Shown: piece by piece, positions 1-7,000 of the stretch
Layout of the letters: each line of letters begins with the position of its first letter
How positions within the stretch are numbered: the first letter of the stretch is position 1
From: Anaerolineae bacterium
Lineage (GTDB): Bacteria; Chloroflexota; Anaerolineae; Aggregatilineales; UBA3940
Length of the DNA: 8,222 nucleotides
NCBI GenBank assembly: GCA_020852775.1
Contig: JADZAD010000124.1
Location: 1-8,222, forward strand
Direction of reading: 5' to 3'
Program-made: the position numbers and the translations under genes
Notes under the pieces: model-generated
Seen by the model: only the letters and a program-made list of their open reading frames with translations
Database searches by the model: none
Told to the model about the DNA's origin: nothing

Positions 1-1
1 A

Positions 2-733
2 GCGGCGGACAAGGCCAAGAGTGACTTCGTGGCGAACGTCTCGCATGAACTGCGGACGCCGATGACCAGCATCAAGGGGTATGCCGACCTGCTGCTGCTG
101 GAGGCCGCCGGTGGCATCAACCCCGATCAGCGGCGCTTCCTGGAGGTGATCAAGAACAACGCTGACCGCCTGACTGCGCTGGTCAACGACCTGCTCACGA
201 TCTCCAGTATCGAGCAACAGGGTATCCGGCTGGATATCCAGCCGATCCGGTTCAGCGAGGTCATCGACGACATCCGCCTCTCAATGGAGACGCGGATGCG
301 GACGGACGGCAAAGAGATGACGCTGATTACCAACGTGCCGGAGGACACGCCGCCGATCGAGGCTGATTACAACCGTATCGTCGAGATTATCGGCAACCTG
401 GCGCTCAACTCCTACCAGTACACGCCCACCGGTGGGATGGTCACGATCAATGTCATCCCCCAGGCGGATGGGGTGCAGGTGGATGTGGTAGATACCGGTA
501 TAGGCACCCCGGAAGAGCACAAGGCACGTATCTTCGAGCGTTTCTTCCGTGGTGTCGAGAACCCGATGGTGATGGCCGTCGCCGGGACGGGCCTGGGCCT
601 GGCGATTACGCGCCACTTCGTCAATATGCACAATGGCCGTATCTGGTTTGAGAGTGAGGCCGGGGTGGGCAGCACCTTCAGCGTATGGCTGCCTTACCAG
701 TTCCGGGCGGGTAGCCCGGATGAGACTCCCTGA
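2..733 (+). CDS. Sensor histidine kinase, C-terminal catalytic part (5' partial)
   Basis: This is the HisKA dimerisation/phosphoacceptor domain plus the HATPase_c ATP-binding domain of a sensor histidine kinase. The reading frame is open from base 2, so the sensor part and true start lie left of the window; the GTG at 29 is an internal Val codon inside the H-box, not a start. Counting from base 2 (243 residues visible), the H-box SHELRTP is at about residues 14-20 with the phosphorylatable His at 15. The N-box is at about 132-141, with the motif Asn at 136. The G1 box (DTGIGTP) is at about 164-170, the F-box (RIFERFF) at about 176-182, and the G2 box (GTGLGLAI) at about 196-203. All catalytic boxes are intact; the N-box reads ALNSYQYTP where SNAxKYTP is usual. 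It would autophosphorylate and pass phosphate to a response regulator, most simply the product of the gene 95 bases downstream. The input signal cannot be told from this fragment. Confidence 0.95.
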   Translation, partial: AADKAKSDFVANVSHELRTPMTSIKGYADLLLLEAAGGINPDQRRFLEVIKNNADRLTALVNDLLTISSIEQQGIRLDIQPIRFSEVIDDIRLSMETRMRTDGKEMTLITNVPEDTPPIEADYNRIVEIIGNLALNSYQYTPTGGMVTINVIPQADGVQVDVVDTGIGTPEEHKARIFERFFRGVENPMVMAVAGTGLGLAITRHFVNMHNGRIWFESEAGVGSTFSVWLPYQFRAGSPDETP

Positions 734-751
734 CAGCCAACCGTGCCTGTT

Positions 752-779
752 TTGCGGATCACTGCTCGTGGTGTAGGAT
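752..779 (+). promoter_or_regulatory. Weak candidate promoter for the response regulator
   Basis: A TTGCGG element (752-757) and a TAGGAT element (774-779) are 16 bases apart in the 95-base gap between the kinase and the response regulator. The match to the sigma70-type consensus is only partial (3 of 6 and 4 of 6). The kinase and regulator may instead be co-transcribed. Confidence 0.2.
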
Positions 780-828
780 ACGGCCTGTATGGGGTAGTGG
801 CTGGGATAACATCGGCAAGAAGGTTTTA

Positions 829-1317
829 ATGGCAAAGATACTGCTCGCGGAAGATGAACCCGATATTCGTGACCTGCTCGTGTTCACGCTGCGCTATGGT
901 GGCCATGAGGTCGTCGCTCAGAAGAACGGTGCGGAAGCGGTCGAGGCGGCCCCGACGGCAGGTGCTGATCTGATCCTGCTGGATGTTCGCATGCCGATGA
1001 TGACGGGGTATGAGGCCTGTCGCGCACTGAAAGCGAACCCACAGACCGCCCATATCCCGGTGGTGTTCCTCTCCGCAAAGGGGCAGGAATCCGAGGTAAA
1101 GGCCGGGATGGAAGCAGGCGCAATCGACTATATCCTGAAGCCCTTTGCCCCGGATACCCTGCTGACACGGGTCAGGGAAATCCTCGCTGCCGGTAAGACC
1201 GTACCGAAGCCATCCGAACAGGCAGCCTCCCGGCCTCTCGAAACGCCCGGATCACCCGACACTGCCGCGCCCCATCCTTCCAAAGCGCCAGGGACGCAGG
1301 CCGGTAAGCCGTCTTGA
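829..1317 (+). CDS. Single-domain response regulator with disordered C-terminal tail
   Basis: This 162-residue protein has a complete CheY-like receiver domain (about residues 1-122) and no DNA-binding or enzymatic output domain. The receiver residues are all present: acidic pair E8/D9, phosphoacceptor D52 in LLDVRMP, switch Ser82 in VFLSAKG, and Lys104 in the ILKPF motif. The last 40 or so residues are rich in Pro, Ala, Ser, Thr and Gly and look unstructured. The ATG at 829 is supported by AAGAAGG at 817-823, 5 bases upstream. The neighbouring kinase is the likely phosphodonor. Regulators of this form usually act through protein-protein contact or as a phosphorelay intermediate; which applies here is not visible. 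The tail could be a linker or docking segment, and no motif in it is recognisable. Confidence 0.93.
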   Translation: MAKILLAEDEPDIRDLLVFTLRYGGHEVVAQKNGAEAVEAAPTAGADLILLDVRMPMMTGYEACRALKANPQTAHIPVVFLSAKGQESEVKAGMEAGAIDYILKPFAPDTLLTRVREILAAGKTVPKPSEQAASRPLETPGSPDTAAPHPSKAPGTQAGKPS

Positions 1318-1343
1318 AGCACCCCCCAGGCCCCGGTTATACT
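1314..1343 (+). promoter_or_regulatory. Candidate sigma70-type promoter for the transpeptidase-amine oxidase pair
   Basis: TTGAAG (1314-1319) overlaps the stop codon of the response regulator, and TATACT (1338-1343) lies 18 bases further on. Five of six -10 bases and four of six -35 bases match consensus. Transcription would begin near 1350, leaving an 85-base leader that contains the GC-rich hairpin at 1361-1381. That hairpin could itself be a terminator, which makes this assignment uncertain. Confidence 0.35.
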
Positions 1344-1360
1344 CTCTTCTAAGCTGATCC

Positions 1361-1390
1361 GGGCGGCCGTCCTGACCGCCCTTCTGCTTT
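1361..1390 (+). terminator. GC-rich hairpin followed by a T-rich stretch, possible terminator
   Basis: GGGCGG (1361-1366) pairs with CCGCCC (1376-1381) around a 9-base loop and is followed by TTCTGCTTT. This is a plausible weak rho-independent terminator after the response regulator. The T run is interrupted. If the promoter candidate at 1314-1343 is real, the structure is a 5' leader hairpin of the next operon instead. Confidence 0.4.
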
Positions 1391-1435
1391 ACTGGTAATA
1401 AGCTGCTGGTTCTCAATGGATGAGGTGCATACTCC

Positions 1436-2569
1436 ATGCCGTCGATTCAACTGACACGTCGTGACCTGCTCCGCCTGGCCGGGGCCGGGACACTGGCCGG
1501 ATTATCTCTGCAAACACAGTGGGCTTTCGCAGAGGAACGCCTGCAGGATGTTATCGCGCAGGATAGCATCTATGAAGACCCATCGCTTGTCTCGTGGAAT
1601 GAGCGTTACGAGAATCCACCCATTCTGGGGCGAGTACATGGCGCTGCATGGATCCGTATCTTCAAGGGGCCCAGCGTTGATACCGGCTCGGTACGTACCG
1701 TCTACTGGGGCTATATCATGCCCATCTACCGTGGTGTACACGGTGTGCGCTACAACCAGAAGACCCTGAGTGATATCTGGTTTGAGACAGCCGATGGCTA
1801 CGTTCATTCCGCTTTTGTGGTGCCCTGCCATGAGACCTTCCAGCCGACCCACGAGGTAAGCGGGACGGGCTTCTGGGGGGAGGTTACGGTTCCGCTGGCA
1901 CGGCAGTTCCAGCGCCCGGCACTGAATGCCCGCAAGTGGGAATTCGCGCATAACAACTGCTACTACGGGCAGGTACACCGTGTCATTGAGGCTGCCGTCG
2001 ATGATGAGGGAAATGACTGGTATCGCCTGTACGACGACGTAGAAGAGACCCGGCAGGCGTGGGTGCTCGCCAAGACGATCCGCAAGGTGGAAACCTCGGA
2101 ATTCGAACCGATTACCCCGGAAGTTGAGAACAAGCGTATCACCATCGATCTCCCCAACCAGCTTCTCACCTGCTATGAGGACGAATACCCGGTCTTCGAG
2201 ACCCGTATCGCCTCTGGCACAAGCTATACCAACGATACCGGTGAGGAGTTCGACTTCAGCACCCCGTATGGTGACTACACCGTCCAGCGTAAGCGCCCTT
2301 CACGCCGGATGCGCGGCGGGGATAGTATTGGCCTGTCGTATGACGTGAACGGTGTCCCCTGGTGCACGTATTTCTCCTTCACCGGGGCGGCGATCCACGG
2401 CGCGTACTGGCACAACAACTTCGGCCTGCCTCGCAGCCACGGCTGCATCAATGTCACCCCGGACGCGGCCAAATGGGTATACCGCTGGTCGCAGCCCTAC
2501 CTGACCTACGACGAGGATTACCGCTGGGTCGAGCCGGGCGAGCTGGCGACGAAGATCAGCATCATCTGA
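1436..2569 (+). CDS. Tat-exported YkuD-type L,D-transpeptidase
   Basis: This 377-residue exported enzyme is predicted to make 3-3 peptidoglycan cross-links or to attach proteins to peptide stems. The N-terminus has a twin-arginine signal (TRRDLL, Arg8-Arg9), a hydrophobic stretch to about residue 31, and a likely signal peptidase I site after AFA (residues 30-32). The YkuD catalytic domain covers about 232-346. Its signature is complete: His321-Gly322, His326, and Ser334-His335-Gly336-Cys337, with Cys337 the expected nucleophile. Residues 60-230 form an aromatic-rich region without a clear family match by eye; parts (about 62-100 and 176-215) resemble SH3-like beta segments. The ATG is preceded by GGATGAGG (1418-1425), a good ribosome site at slightly long spacing. 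The next gene starts 8 bases after the stop, so the two are almost certainly one operon. Confidence 0.93.
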   Translation: MPSIQLTRRDLLRLAGAGTLAGLSLQTQWAFAEERLQDVIAQDSIYEDPSLVSWNERYENPPILGRVHGAAWIRIFKGPSVDTGSVRTVYWGYIMPIYRGVHGVRYNQKTLSDIWFETADGYVHSAFVVPCHETFQPTHEVSGTGFWGEVTVPLARQFQRPALNARKWEFAHNNCYYGQVHRVIEAAVDDEGNDWYRLYDDVEETRQAWVLAKTIRKVETSEFEPITPEVENKRITIDLPNQLLTCYEDEYPVFETRIASGTSYTNDTGEEFDFSTPYGDYTVQRKRPSRRMRGGDSIGLSYDVNGVPWCTYFSFTGAAIHGAYWHNNFGLPRSHGCINVTPDAAKWVYRWSQPYLTYDEDYRWVEPGELATKISII

Positions 2570-2571
2570 GG
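2568..2571 (+). promoter_or_regulatory. Ribosome binding site overlapping the transpeptidase stop codon
   Basis: GAGG at 2568-2571 overlaps the TGA stop of the L,D-transpeptidase and sits 6 bases before the ATG at 2578. It decides the start of the amine oxidase over the much longer upstream open frame (open from 2362) and suggests translational coupling. Confidence 0.6.
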
Positions 2572-2577
2572 CTCGGC

Positions 2578-4038
2578 ATGTCATCGCCGCGAATGCCGTC
2601 ACGGACTCTCCGTCCTGTCCATCCGTTGTTCCGCCGCGAGTTCCTGCGTCTCGCCGGGCTTGCCGGAGGGGCTTCGCTGCTGGTGGCCTGTGGTTTAGAG
2701 GATGAGCCACGGTCAGACGAATCTGAACCACAATCGCCTCTCGTATCGGAGCAAGGGAACGCCACTAAGATGCGTGTCCTGGTAATAGGTGCCGGGGTGG
2801 CGGGGCTGGGCGCGGCGCAGAAGTTGCACGCTGCCGGATGTGCCGTTACCGTGCTCGAAGCGCGTGACCGGATCGGCGGGCGTGTGTGGAGCGACCAACG
2901 GCTTGGCCCAGCGCTTGACCTCGGTGCATCGTGGATCCACGGCACGGATGGCAACCCGCTGATGGACCTCGTGCGGCAGAGCGGCATCGACGTTGCCCGG
3001 ACGGATTACGACTCGTACGCGCTGTACGCCAGCGATGGTAGCCCCTTCAGTACGGCACGAGTTGAGCAGATCGAAGCGGTGTTTGAGGATATTCTCGACG
3101 AAGCAGAAGACCTTGGCGATGGACTTGATCAGGACATTTCGCTGGCTGAAGGCCTCCAGCGTGTGTTGCCAGCCCGGTCACTCACATCGGAACAGGCACG
3201 TGAGTTCGAATACGCCCTGAACACCACCATTGAGCACGAGTTTGCTGCCGATGCTGCCGATCTCTCGCTCTGGAACTACGATCCTGGCGAGGCTTACGCG
3301 GGTGATGACGTCATTTTCCCCGGAGGTTACGGCCAGATAGTAGACCTGCTGGCGCACGGTCTCGATATCCGTACCGGGCATGCTGTTACGCGGATCACTT
3401 ACAATGCGGATGGCGTTCGCGTCACTTCCGGGCAGGGTGAGTTTGAGGCGGACGCCGTGGTAGTCACTCTGCCGCTTGGTGTGCTCAAGCGGGAGTTAGT
3501 GACCTTCGAGCCTCCGCTTCCTGAACAGAAGGGGGACGCGATCGCTTGCATGGGCATGGGGGTGCTGAACAAGGTCTATCTGCGCTTTGATACGGTGTTC
3601 TGGGATCAGGAAAGCCACTTCATCGGCTATATCCCAGAACGCAAAGGTGAGTGGGCCGAGTGGCTGAATATCTACCGGTATACACAACTGCCGATCCTGC
3701 TTGGCTTTAACGCAGGGGCTTATGGCGCAGCAATCGAGGAAACGAGCGATGAGACGATTGTCTCCGCGGGGATGGCGACGCTCCGGGCGATATACGGCGA
3801 TGGTATTCCGGAACCGACCGGGGTACTGATTACCCGCTGGGGCTCAGACCTGTATAGCTATGGCTCTTATTCCAGCCTGGGGCCGGGCGCGACTGAAGAT
3901 GTTTACGCGATTCTGGCTGAGCCGCTCGATGGCACCGTGTTCTTCGCCGGGGAGGCGACTGCCGCGGATTACCCCGCTACCGTCCATGGAGCGCTCCTCA
4001 GCGGCTGGCGTGCCGCCGATGCGATCATCAACGCCTGA
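2578..4038 (+). CDS. Tat-exported lipoprotein flavin amine oxidase (polyamine oxidase/LSD1-like)
   Basis: This 486-residue FAD enzyme is predicted to oxidise an amine, giving an aldehyde or amine product plus hydrogen peroxide. The N-terminus has a twin-arginine motif (FRREFLR, Arg19-Arg20), a hydrophobic segment, and a lipobox LVAC with Cys38, so it should be exported folded and lipid-anchored outside the membrane. An acidic/polar linker (39-64) follows. The Rossmann FAD motif GAGVAGLG is at 71-78, with the ribose-binding Glu at 94. RIGGRVW is at 98-104. GASWIHG is at 116-122; its His121 matches the active-site His region of polyamine/spermine oxidases. LPLGVLK is at 298-304. NKVYLRFDTVFW (331-342) carries Lys332, equivalent to the flavin-N5 lysine of LSD1/polyamine oxidases. 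The C-terminal FAD motif GEAT (458-461) and the following PATVHGALLSG complete the fold. The substrate is not determinable; a polyamine is the family-based guess. It is co-operonic with the L,D-transpeptidase. Confidence 0.92.
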   Translation: MSSPRMPSRTLRPVHPLFRREFLRLAGLAGGASLLVACGLEDEPRSDESEPQSPLVSEQGNATKMRVLVIGAGVAGLGAAQKLHAAGCAVTVLEARDRIGGRVWSDQRLGPALDLGASWIHGTDGNPLMDLVRQSGIDVARTDYDSYALYASDGSPFSTARVEQIEAVFEDILDEAEDLGDGLDQDISLAEGLQRVLPARSLTSEQAREFEYALNTTIEHEFAADAADLSLWNYDPGEAYAGDDVIFPGGYGQIVDLLAHGLDIRTGHAVTRITYNADGVRVTSGQGEFEADAVVVTLPLGVLKRELVTFEPPLPEQKGDAIACMGMGVLNKVYLRFDTVFWDQESHFIGYIPERKGEWAEWLNIYRYTQLPILLGFNAGAYGAAIEETSDETIVSAGMATLRAIYGDGIPEPTGVLITRWGSDLYSYGSYSSLGPGATEDVYAILAEPLDGTVFFAGEATAADYPATVHGALLSGWRAADAIINA

Positions 4039-4053
4039 TCGCCTCCGCTTTAC

Positions 4054-4767
4054 TCACCATATGCCAGGAAACAGGCGGTAGCGCACCCGTTGCGCGTAGT
4101 CACGGTAGCCGGGCAGTTCCTGCTGCAGGGTGCGGTCTTCCAGTGCGGTGCGGATGATGAACGCCGCCGCGCTGGCTGCTGCCGCGATCAGCCCCCACAG
4201 GCTGCCTAGCAGCAGCATCGCCATCGGGAAGGTGACCAGGTTGCACAGGTAACCGGGGTGGCGCACGAAGCGGTACGGGCCGCTGCTGACGACCGTATGC
4301 CCGCGCTCGGCCTGGATACGCACTGTCTTGGCGAAGAAGCGGTTGACCGACATCGCCCAGACGAAGCCAAGCTGCGCCATCACCATCACTACCAACGCCA
4401 GCAGATGCAGCCACAGTGGCAGATCAGGCGACCAGCCGAATCGCTCGTCCAACCCGGCGACGACGTACATGCTCAACCCAGTCAGCAGCAGGACAGGAAT
4501 CATCGCTCTGTCCCATCCTTTGGTGCCTTCGCGGATCTCGCCGCGCTCAGAGACGAGGTCGCCATGACGAGGCAGGAGTATGATCGCGTTCAGCACGAGC
4601 AGTGCCAATCCTGCGCCCAGGTACACCCACGCCCACAGCCAGGCAGGCTGCCCCGCCGCCACGAACAGCAGAATGCCGATGAGCGCCAGGTTACCCAGTA
4701 CCTGGAACATACGCCGGGCCATAGCCCGCCCTTTGCTGGCCTGTTCTGGTACCTGCTCTGTAGCCAT
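4054..4767 (-). CDS. ICMT-family membrane methyltransferase, copy A (last in array)
   Basis: This 237-residue integral membrane protein belongs to the isoprenylcysteine carboxyl methyltransferase/PEMT-like family, which uses S-adenosylmethionine (SAM). Hydrophobic segments are at about 24-41, 44-66, 88-105, 118-141 and 174-206. The family's C-terminal cofactor region is intact: GPYRFVRHPGY (163-173), RTALEDRTL (206-214), and the ending ELPGY...YRLFPGIW. The ATG at 4767 is chosen over an upstream in-frame extension because GGAGG lies 6 bases before it. It is the most diverged of the four copies: FFAKTVRIQ where the others have FSTIVRIQ, PGYLCNL where B and C have PGYVGxIL, and QRV near the end where the others have RQT. 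Its stop is TGA, whereas B, C and D end in TAG. Bacteria generally lack prenylated CaaX proteins, so the substrate is unknown; a lipid, quinone or small molecule is possible. It converges on the amine oxidase with only 15 bases between stops. Confidence 0.88.
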   Translation of the reverse strand: MATEQVPEQASKGRAMARRMFQVLGNLALIGILLFVAAGQPAWLWAWVYLGAGLALLVLNAIILLPRHGDLVSERGEIREGTKGWDRAMIPVLLLTGLSMYVVAGLDERFGWSPDLPLWLHLLALVVMVMAQLGFVWAMSVNRFFAKTVRIQAERGHTVVSSGPYRFVRHPGYLCNLVTFPMAMLLLGSLWGLIAAAASAAAFIIRTALEDRTLQQELPGYRDYAQRVRYRLFPGIW

Positions 4768-4786
4768 ATTTCGCCTCCGTTTGTCT

Positions 4787-5506
4787 CTACCAGACGCCCG
4801 GCAGGAGCCTGTAGTGCGTCTGTCGGGTGTAGGCCTCATACCCGTTGAGTTCGGCGCGCAGGGTGTCATCCTCCAGCCGGGTGCGGACGATGAGCAAGGC
4901 GATTGCCGGGACGGCCGGGATCAGCGCCCACCATGATCCGAGCAGGAAGGGCATCGCCCCGGTAAAGAGGATCGTGCCGACGTAGCCGGGATGCCGGACG
5001 AAGCGGTACGGCCCACCTGTGGCGACGGTGTGCCCGCGCTCGGTCTGGATGCGGACAATGGTCGAGAAGAAGGCGTTAGCCGCCATCGCCCAGACTACGA
5101 TGCCGTAGCCAAGGATCGTGAGTGCCAGTGCAACCAGGTGGCCCCATAGCGGAACCTCTGGCCCCCAGCCGAGACGCTCATCCAGCCCGGCGACGACCCA
5201 GACCAGCATGGGCAGCAGGCCGACCGATACCGCCACAAGCCATAAATCCCAGCGCTTCATCCCGGCCTGTCCGCCGCTGCGTTCAAGCAGCAGGCCGGGA
5301 TTACGCGGCATGAAGAGGATTGCGCAGGCGATGTCGTAGCCGAGGAACACCGCGACGTAAGCCCAGCCCCAGGCCCAGTCGAGGCGGCCCACTGCCAGGC
5401 ACAGGATCAGGGCGACGAAGGCCTTATAGCTGAAACCGCGTACCGCCCAGCGGATCAGCCCGGCGCGCATATCAGCAGAGGGTGAGTCTGAAGCATTTGC
5501 TGTCAT
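4787..5506 (-). CDS. ICMT-family membrane methyltransferase, copy B (third in array)
   Basis: This 239-residue paralog of its neighbours has hydrophobic segments at about 28-40, 44-66, 88-107, 120-142 and 177-207. The SAM-binding motif GPYRFVRHPGY is at 165-175, RTRLEDDTL at 208-216, and the C-terminus ends HYRLLPGVW. The central block GLDERLGW...FFSTIVRIQTERGHT is closest to copy C. The ATG at 5506 has an AGGAT-like site about 8 bases upstream. The alternative Met13 has no ribosome site and would remove the polar N-terminal stretch. Copy A starts 19 bases after its stop, so co-translation is likely. In the ED motif region it has Asp (EDDTL) where A, C and D have Arg (EDRTL), and ELNGY where the others have ELPGY. 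Substrate unknown. Confidence 0.88.
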   Translation of the reverse strand: MTANASDSPSADMRAGLIRWAVRGFSYKAFVALILCLAVGRLDWAWGWAYVAVFLGYDIACAILFMPRNPGLLLERSGGQAGMKRWDLWLVAVSVGLLPMLVWVVAGLDERLGWGPEVPLWGHLVALALTILGYGIVVWAMAANAFFSTIVRIQTERGHTVATGGPYRFVRHPGYVGTILFTGAMPFLLGSWWALIPAVPAIALLIVRTRLEDDTLRAELNGYEAYTRQTHYRLLPGVW

Positions 5507-5531
5507 TGGTTCAATCCTGTAAGTGGGCAGG

Positions 5532-6239
5532 CTACCAGATGCCGGGTATCAGCCGGTATCTGGTTTGTCGGATATAGTCGCCGTAGCCGGGTAGCTCGGC
5601 GATCAGGGTGCGGTCTTCGAGTGCCGTCCGCAGCACCAGAAAGAACACGGCCAGCAGGGCCGGGATCACCGCCCACCACGAGCCAAGTGAAACCGGCATC
5701 GCCACGGTGGTCAGGATGACGCCCACATAGCCAGGGTGGCGCACGAAGCGGTATGGGCCCCCGGTCACCACGGTGTGCCCGCGATCGGTCTGGATGCGCA
5801 CAATTGTCGAGAAGAAGCGGTTGGCCGCCATCGCCCACAGGGCCAGCGCATACCCGGCGGCTGATACCGCCAGTCCCGCCAGGTTTCCGGCAAGCGGCAT
5901 GGCTGGTCGCCAGCCGAACCGCTCATCGAGCCCGCTCAGGATCAGCGCGGCGAATGGCAGCAGGCTGATGCCCAGCATGTACATCCAGCGATCCCACTTC
6001 TTGCTGCCTGGGAGCACCTTACCGCGCTCGTTGAGCAGGTCGGGATGGCGCGGGATCAGTACCAGTGCGCGGCTGATGTCGAACGCCACCACTACGGCCA
6101 GCAGCGCCCAGCCCCACAGCCAGTCGAACCGGCCCGACGTCAGGCATATCACGGCGGCGATAGCCACTTCCTGTATGGCAAGAGCCGTACACCAGCGGAT
6201 CACGCCGCGGAGCAGGTCAGGAGCCATCGGTGCGGACAA
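5532..6239 (-). CDS. ICMT-family membrane methyltransferase, copy C (second in array, TTG start)
   Basis: This 235-residue member of the tandem family has hydrophobic segments at about 25-35, 39-63, 88-103, 118-138 and 172-204. The SAM motif GPYRFVRHPGY is at 161-171, RTALEDRTL at 204-212, and the end is RYRLIPGIW. I place the start at a TTG (6239) because AGGAAGG lies 5 bases upstream. The only nearby ATG, 12 bases later (Met5), would be 17 bases from that site. The TTG start also gives a polar N-terminus of similar length to B and D before the shared RGVIRW motif. The ribosome site lies directly after the TAG of copy D, with a 14-base gap, suggesting coupling. The central part resembles B, while the last 30 residues resemble D more. 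Substrate unknown. Confidence 0.87.
   Translation of the reverse strand: MSAPMAPDLLRGVIRWCTALAIQEVAIAAVICLTSGRFDWLWGWALLAVVVAFDISRALVLIPRHPDLLNERGKVLPGSKKWDRWMYMLGISLLPFAALILSGLDERFGWRPAMPLAGNLAGLAVSAAGYALALWAMAANRFFSTIVRIQTDRGHTVVTGGPYRFVRHPGYVGVILTTVAMPVSLGSWWAVIPALLAVFFLVLRTALEDRTLIAELPGYGDYIRQTRYRLIPGIW
5602..5621. repeat. Direct repeat shared by methyltransferase copies C and D
   Basis: The 20-base string atcagggtgcggtcttcgag occurs identically here in copy C and at 6324-6343 in copy D. Its 15-base core also occurs at 4126-4140 in copy A. It encodes the LEDRTLI region. It reflects paralogy and could serve as a site for recombination between the copies. Confidence 0.8.
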
Positions 6240-6241
6240 GG

Positions 6242-6253
6242 GGGCCTTCCTCT
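6242..6253 (-). promoter_or_regulatory. Ribosome binding site deciding the TTG start of copy C
   Basis: On the minus strand the gap between copy D and copy C reads AGAGGAAGG then CCCCC then TTG. The purine-rich core is an excellent Shine-Dalgarno sequence at 5-base spacing from the TTG and is too far from the following ATG. Confidence 0.6.
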
Positions 6254-6970
6254 CTACCAGATGCCAGGAATCAGGCGGTAGCGTGTCTGTCTGGTGAACT
6301 CACGATAACCGGGGAGTTCCGTAATCAGGGTGCGGTCTTCGAGCGCGGTGCGCACAACGAATATTACGGCTGAGAGCGCACCCGGAATCAGCGCCCAGAA
6401 CGAGCCCAGCAGCAGAGGTGTCGCCAGTTCAAACAGGATCGTCCCAATGTAGGCGGGGTGGCGCACAATGCGATACGGCCCGGCGCTGGCGACGCTGTGC
6501 CCGCGCTCGCTCTGGATGCGCACGATTGTCGAGAAATAAGCGTTACTGGCCATTGCCCATGTGACAAGCGCATACCCGGCCAGCCCGACTCCCAGCGCGA
6601 TTATATGAACCGCGATGCCCGGTTCGCCTGTCCAGCCGTTGCGGAAATCCAGCCCGGCGACGATGTATTTGACCAGTGTCAGCACACCGACGACTGACAT
6701 CAGAACTGTGTCCCACCGCTTGGCATCTTTGCGCCGTGCGCCGCGCTCAGCGAGTAGCTCCGGGTTGGTGGGGATGAACAGGATGGCGTTGGTGATGCTC
6801 CATGCGAGATATACCGCGATCAGCACCCAGCCCCAGACCCAGCGCAGCGTTCCTGCTGGCCAGAACAGCAGGACACCAGCCATCACCGACCCCATCACCT
6901 CGCGCACAGCCCAGCGGATTACGCCTCTGCGCGTCTCACTGCTCATCCCTGCACTTTGTTGTTCAGACAT
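6254..6970 (-). CDS. ICMT-family membrane methyltransferase, copy D (first intact in array)
   Basis: This 238-residue protein is the promoter-proximal intact copy. Hydrophobic segments are at about 26-38, 44-66, 88-106, 119-141 and 176-207. The SAM motif reads GPYRIVRHPAY (164-174), with Ile and Ala where the other copies have Phe and Gly. RTALEDRTL is at 207-215 and the end is RYRLIPGIW. GLDFRNGW (106-113) replaces the GLDERxGW of the other three, so an acidic residue present in A-C is lost. The ATG at 6970 is preceded by AAGGCGG at about 6-base spacing; the alternative Met9 has CAGGG directly against it and is less likely. The stop of the decayed fifth copy lies 30 bases upstream, on the same strand. 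Substrate unknown; I infer co-transcription with C, B and A. Confidence 0.88.
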   Translation of the reverse strand: MSEQQSAGMSSETRRGVIRWAVREVMGSVMAGVLLFWPAGTLRWVWGWVLIAVYLAWSITNAILFIPTNPELLAERGARRKDAKRWDTVLMSVVGVLTLVKYIVAGLDFRNGWTGEPGIAVHIIALGVGLAGYALVTWAMASNAYFSTIVRIQSERGHSVASAGPYRIVRHPAYIGTILFELATPLLLGSFWALIPGALSAVIFVVRTALEDRTLITELPGYREFTRQTRYRLIPGIW

Positions 6971-7000
6971 AATTTCCGCCTTTTGTGCTTGTTTTGCAGA

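Noticed and set aside
281..835. 184-codon open frame on the minus strand opposite the histidine kinase
   Set aside because: It is antisense to an intact kinase with all catalytic boxes; its translation is rich in Arg, His and Pro with no family motif. Long antisense frames are common in GC-rich DNA.
2362..2577. Upstream extension of the amine oxidase frame into the transpeptidase gene
   Set aside because: The extension would overlap the catalytic end of the L,D-transpeptidase by more than 200 bases and would bury the Tat/lipobox signal in the middle of the protein. GAGG 6 bases before ATG 2578 fixes the start.
4258..4848. 196-codon plus-strand open frame opposite methyltransferase copy A
   Set aside because: The composition is His/Gln/Arg-rich with no motif, and it is fully antisense to a clear methyltransferase gene.
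4768..4869. N-terminal extension of copy A upstream of 4767
   Set aside because: It would overlap copy B by some 80 bases and adds an Arg/Thr-rich stretch with no counterpart in B-D; GGAGG sits correctly for the ATG at 4767.
5773..6297. 174-codon plus-strand open frame opposite methyltransferase copy C
   Set aside because: It is a Ser/Arg-rich shadow of copy C; similar shadows appear opposite the other copies because they share sequence.
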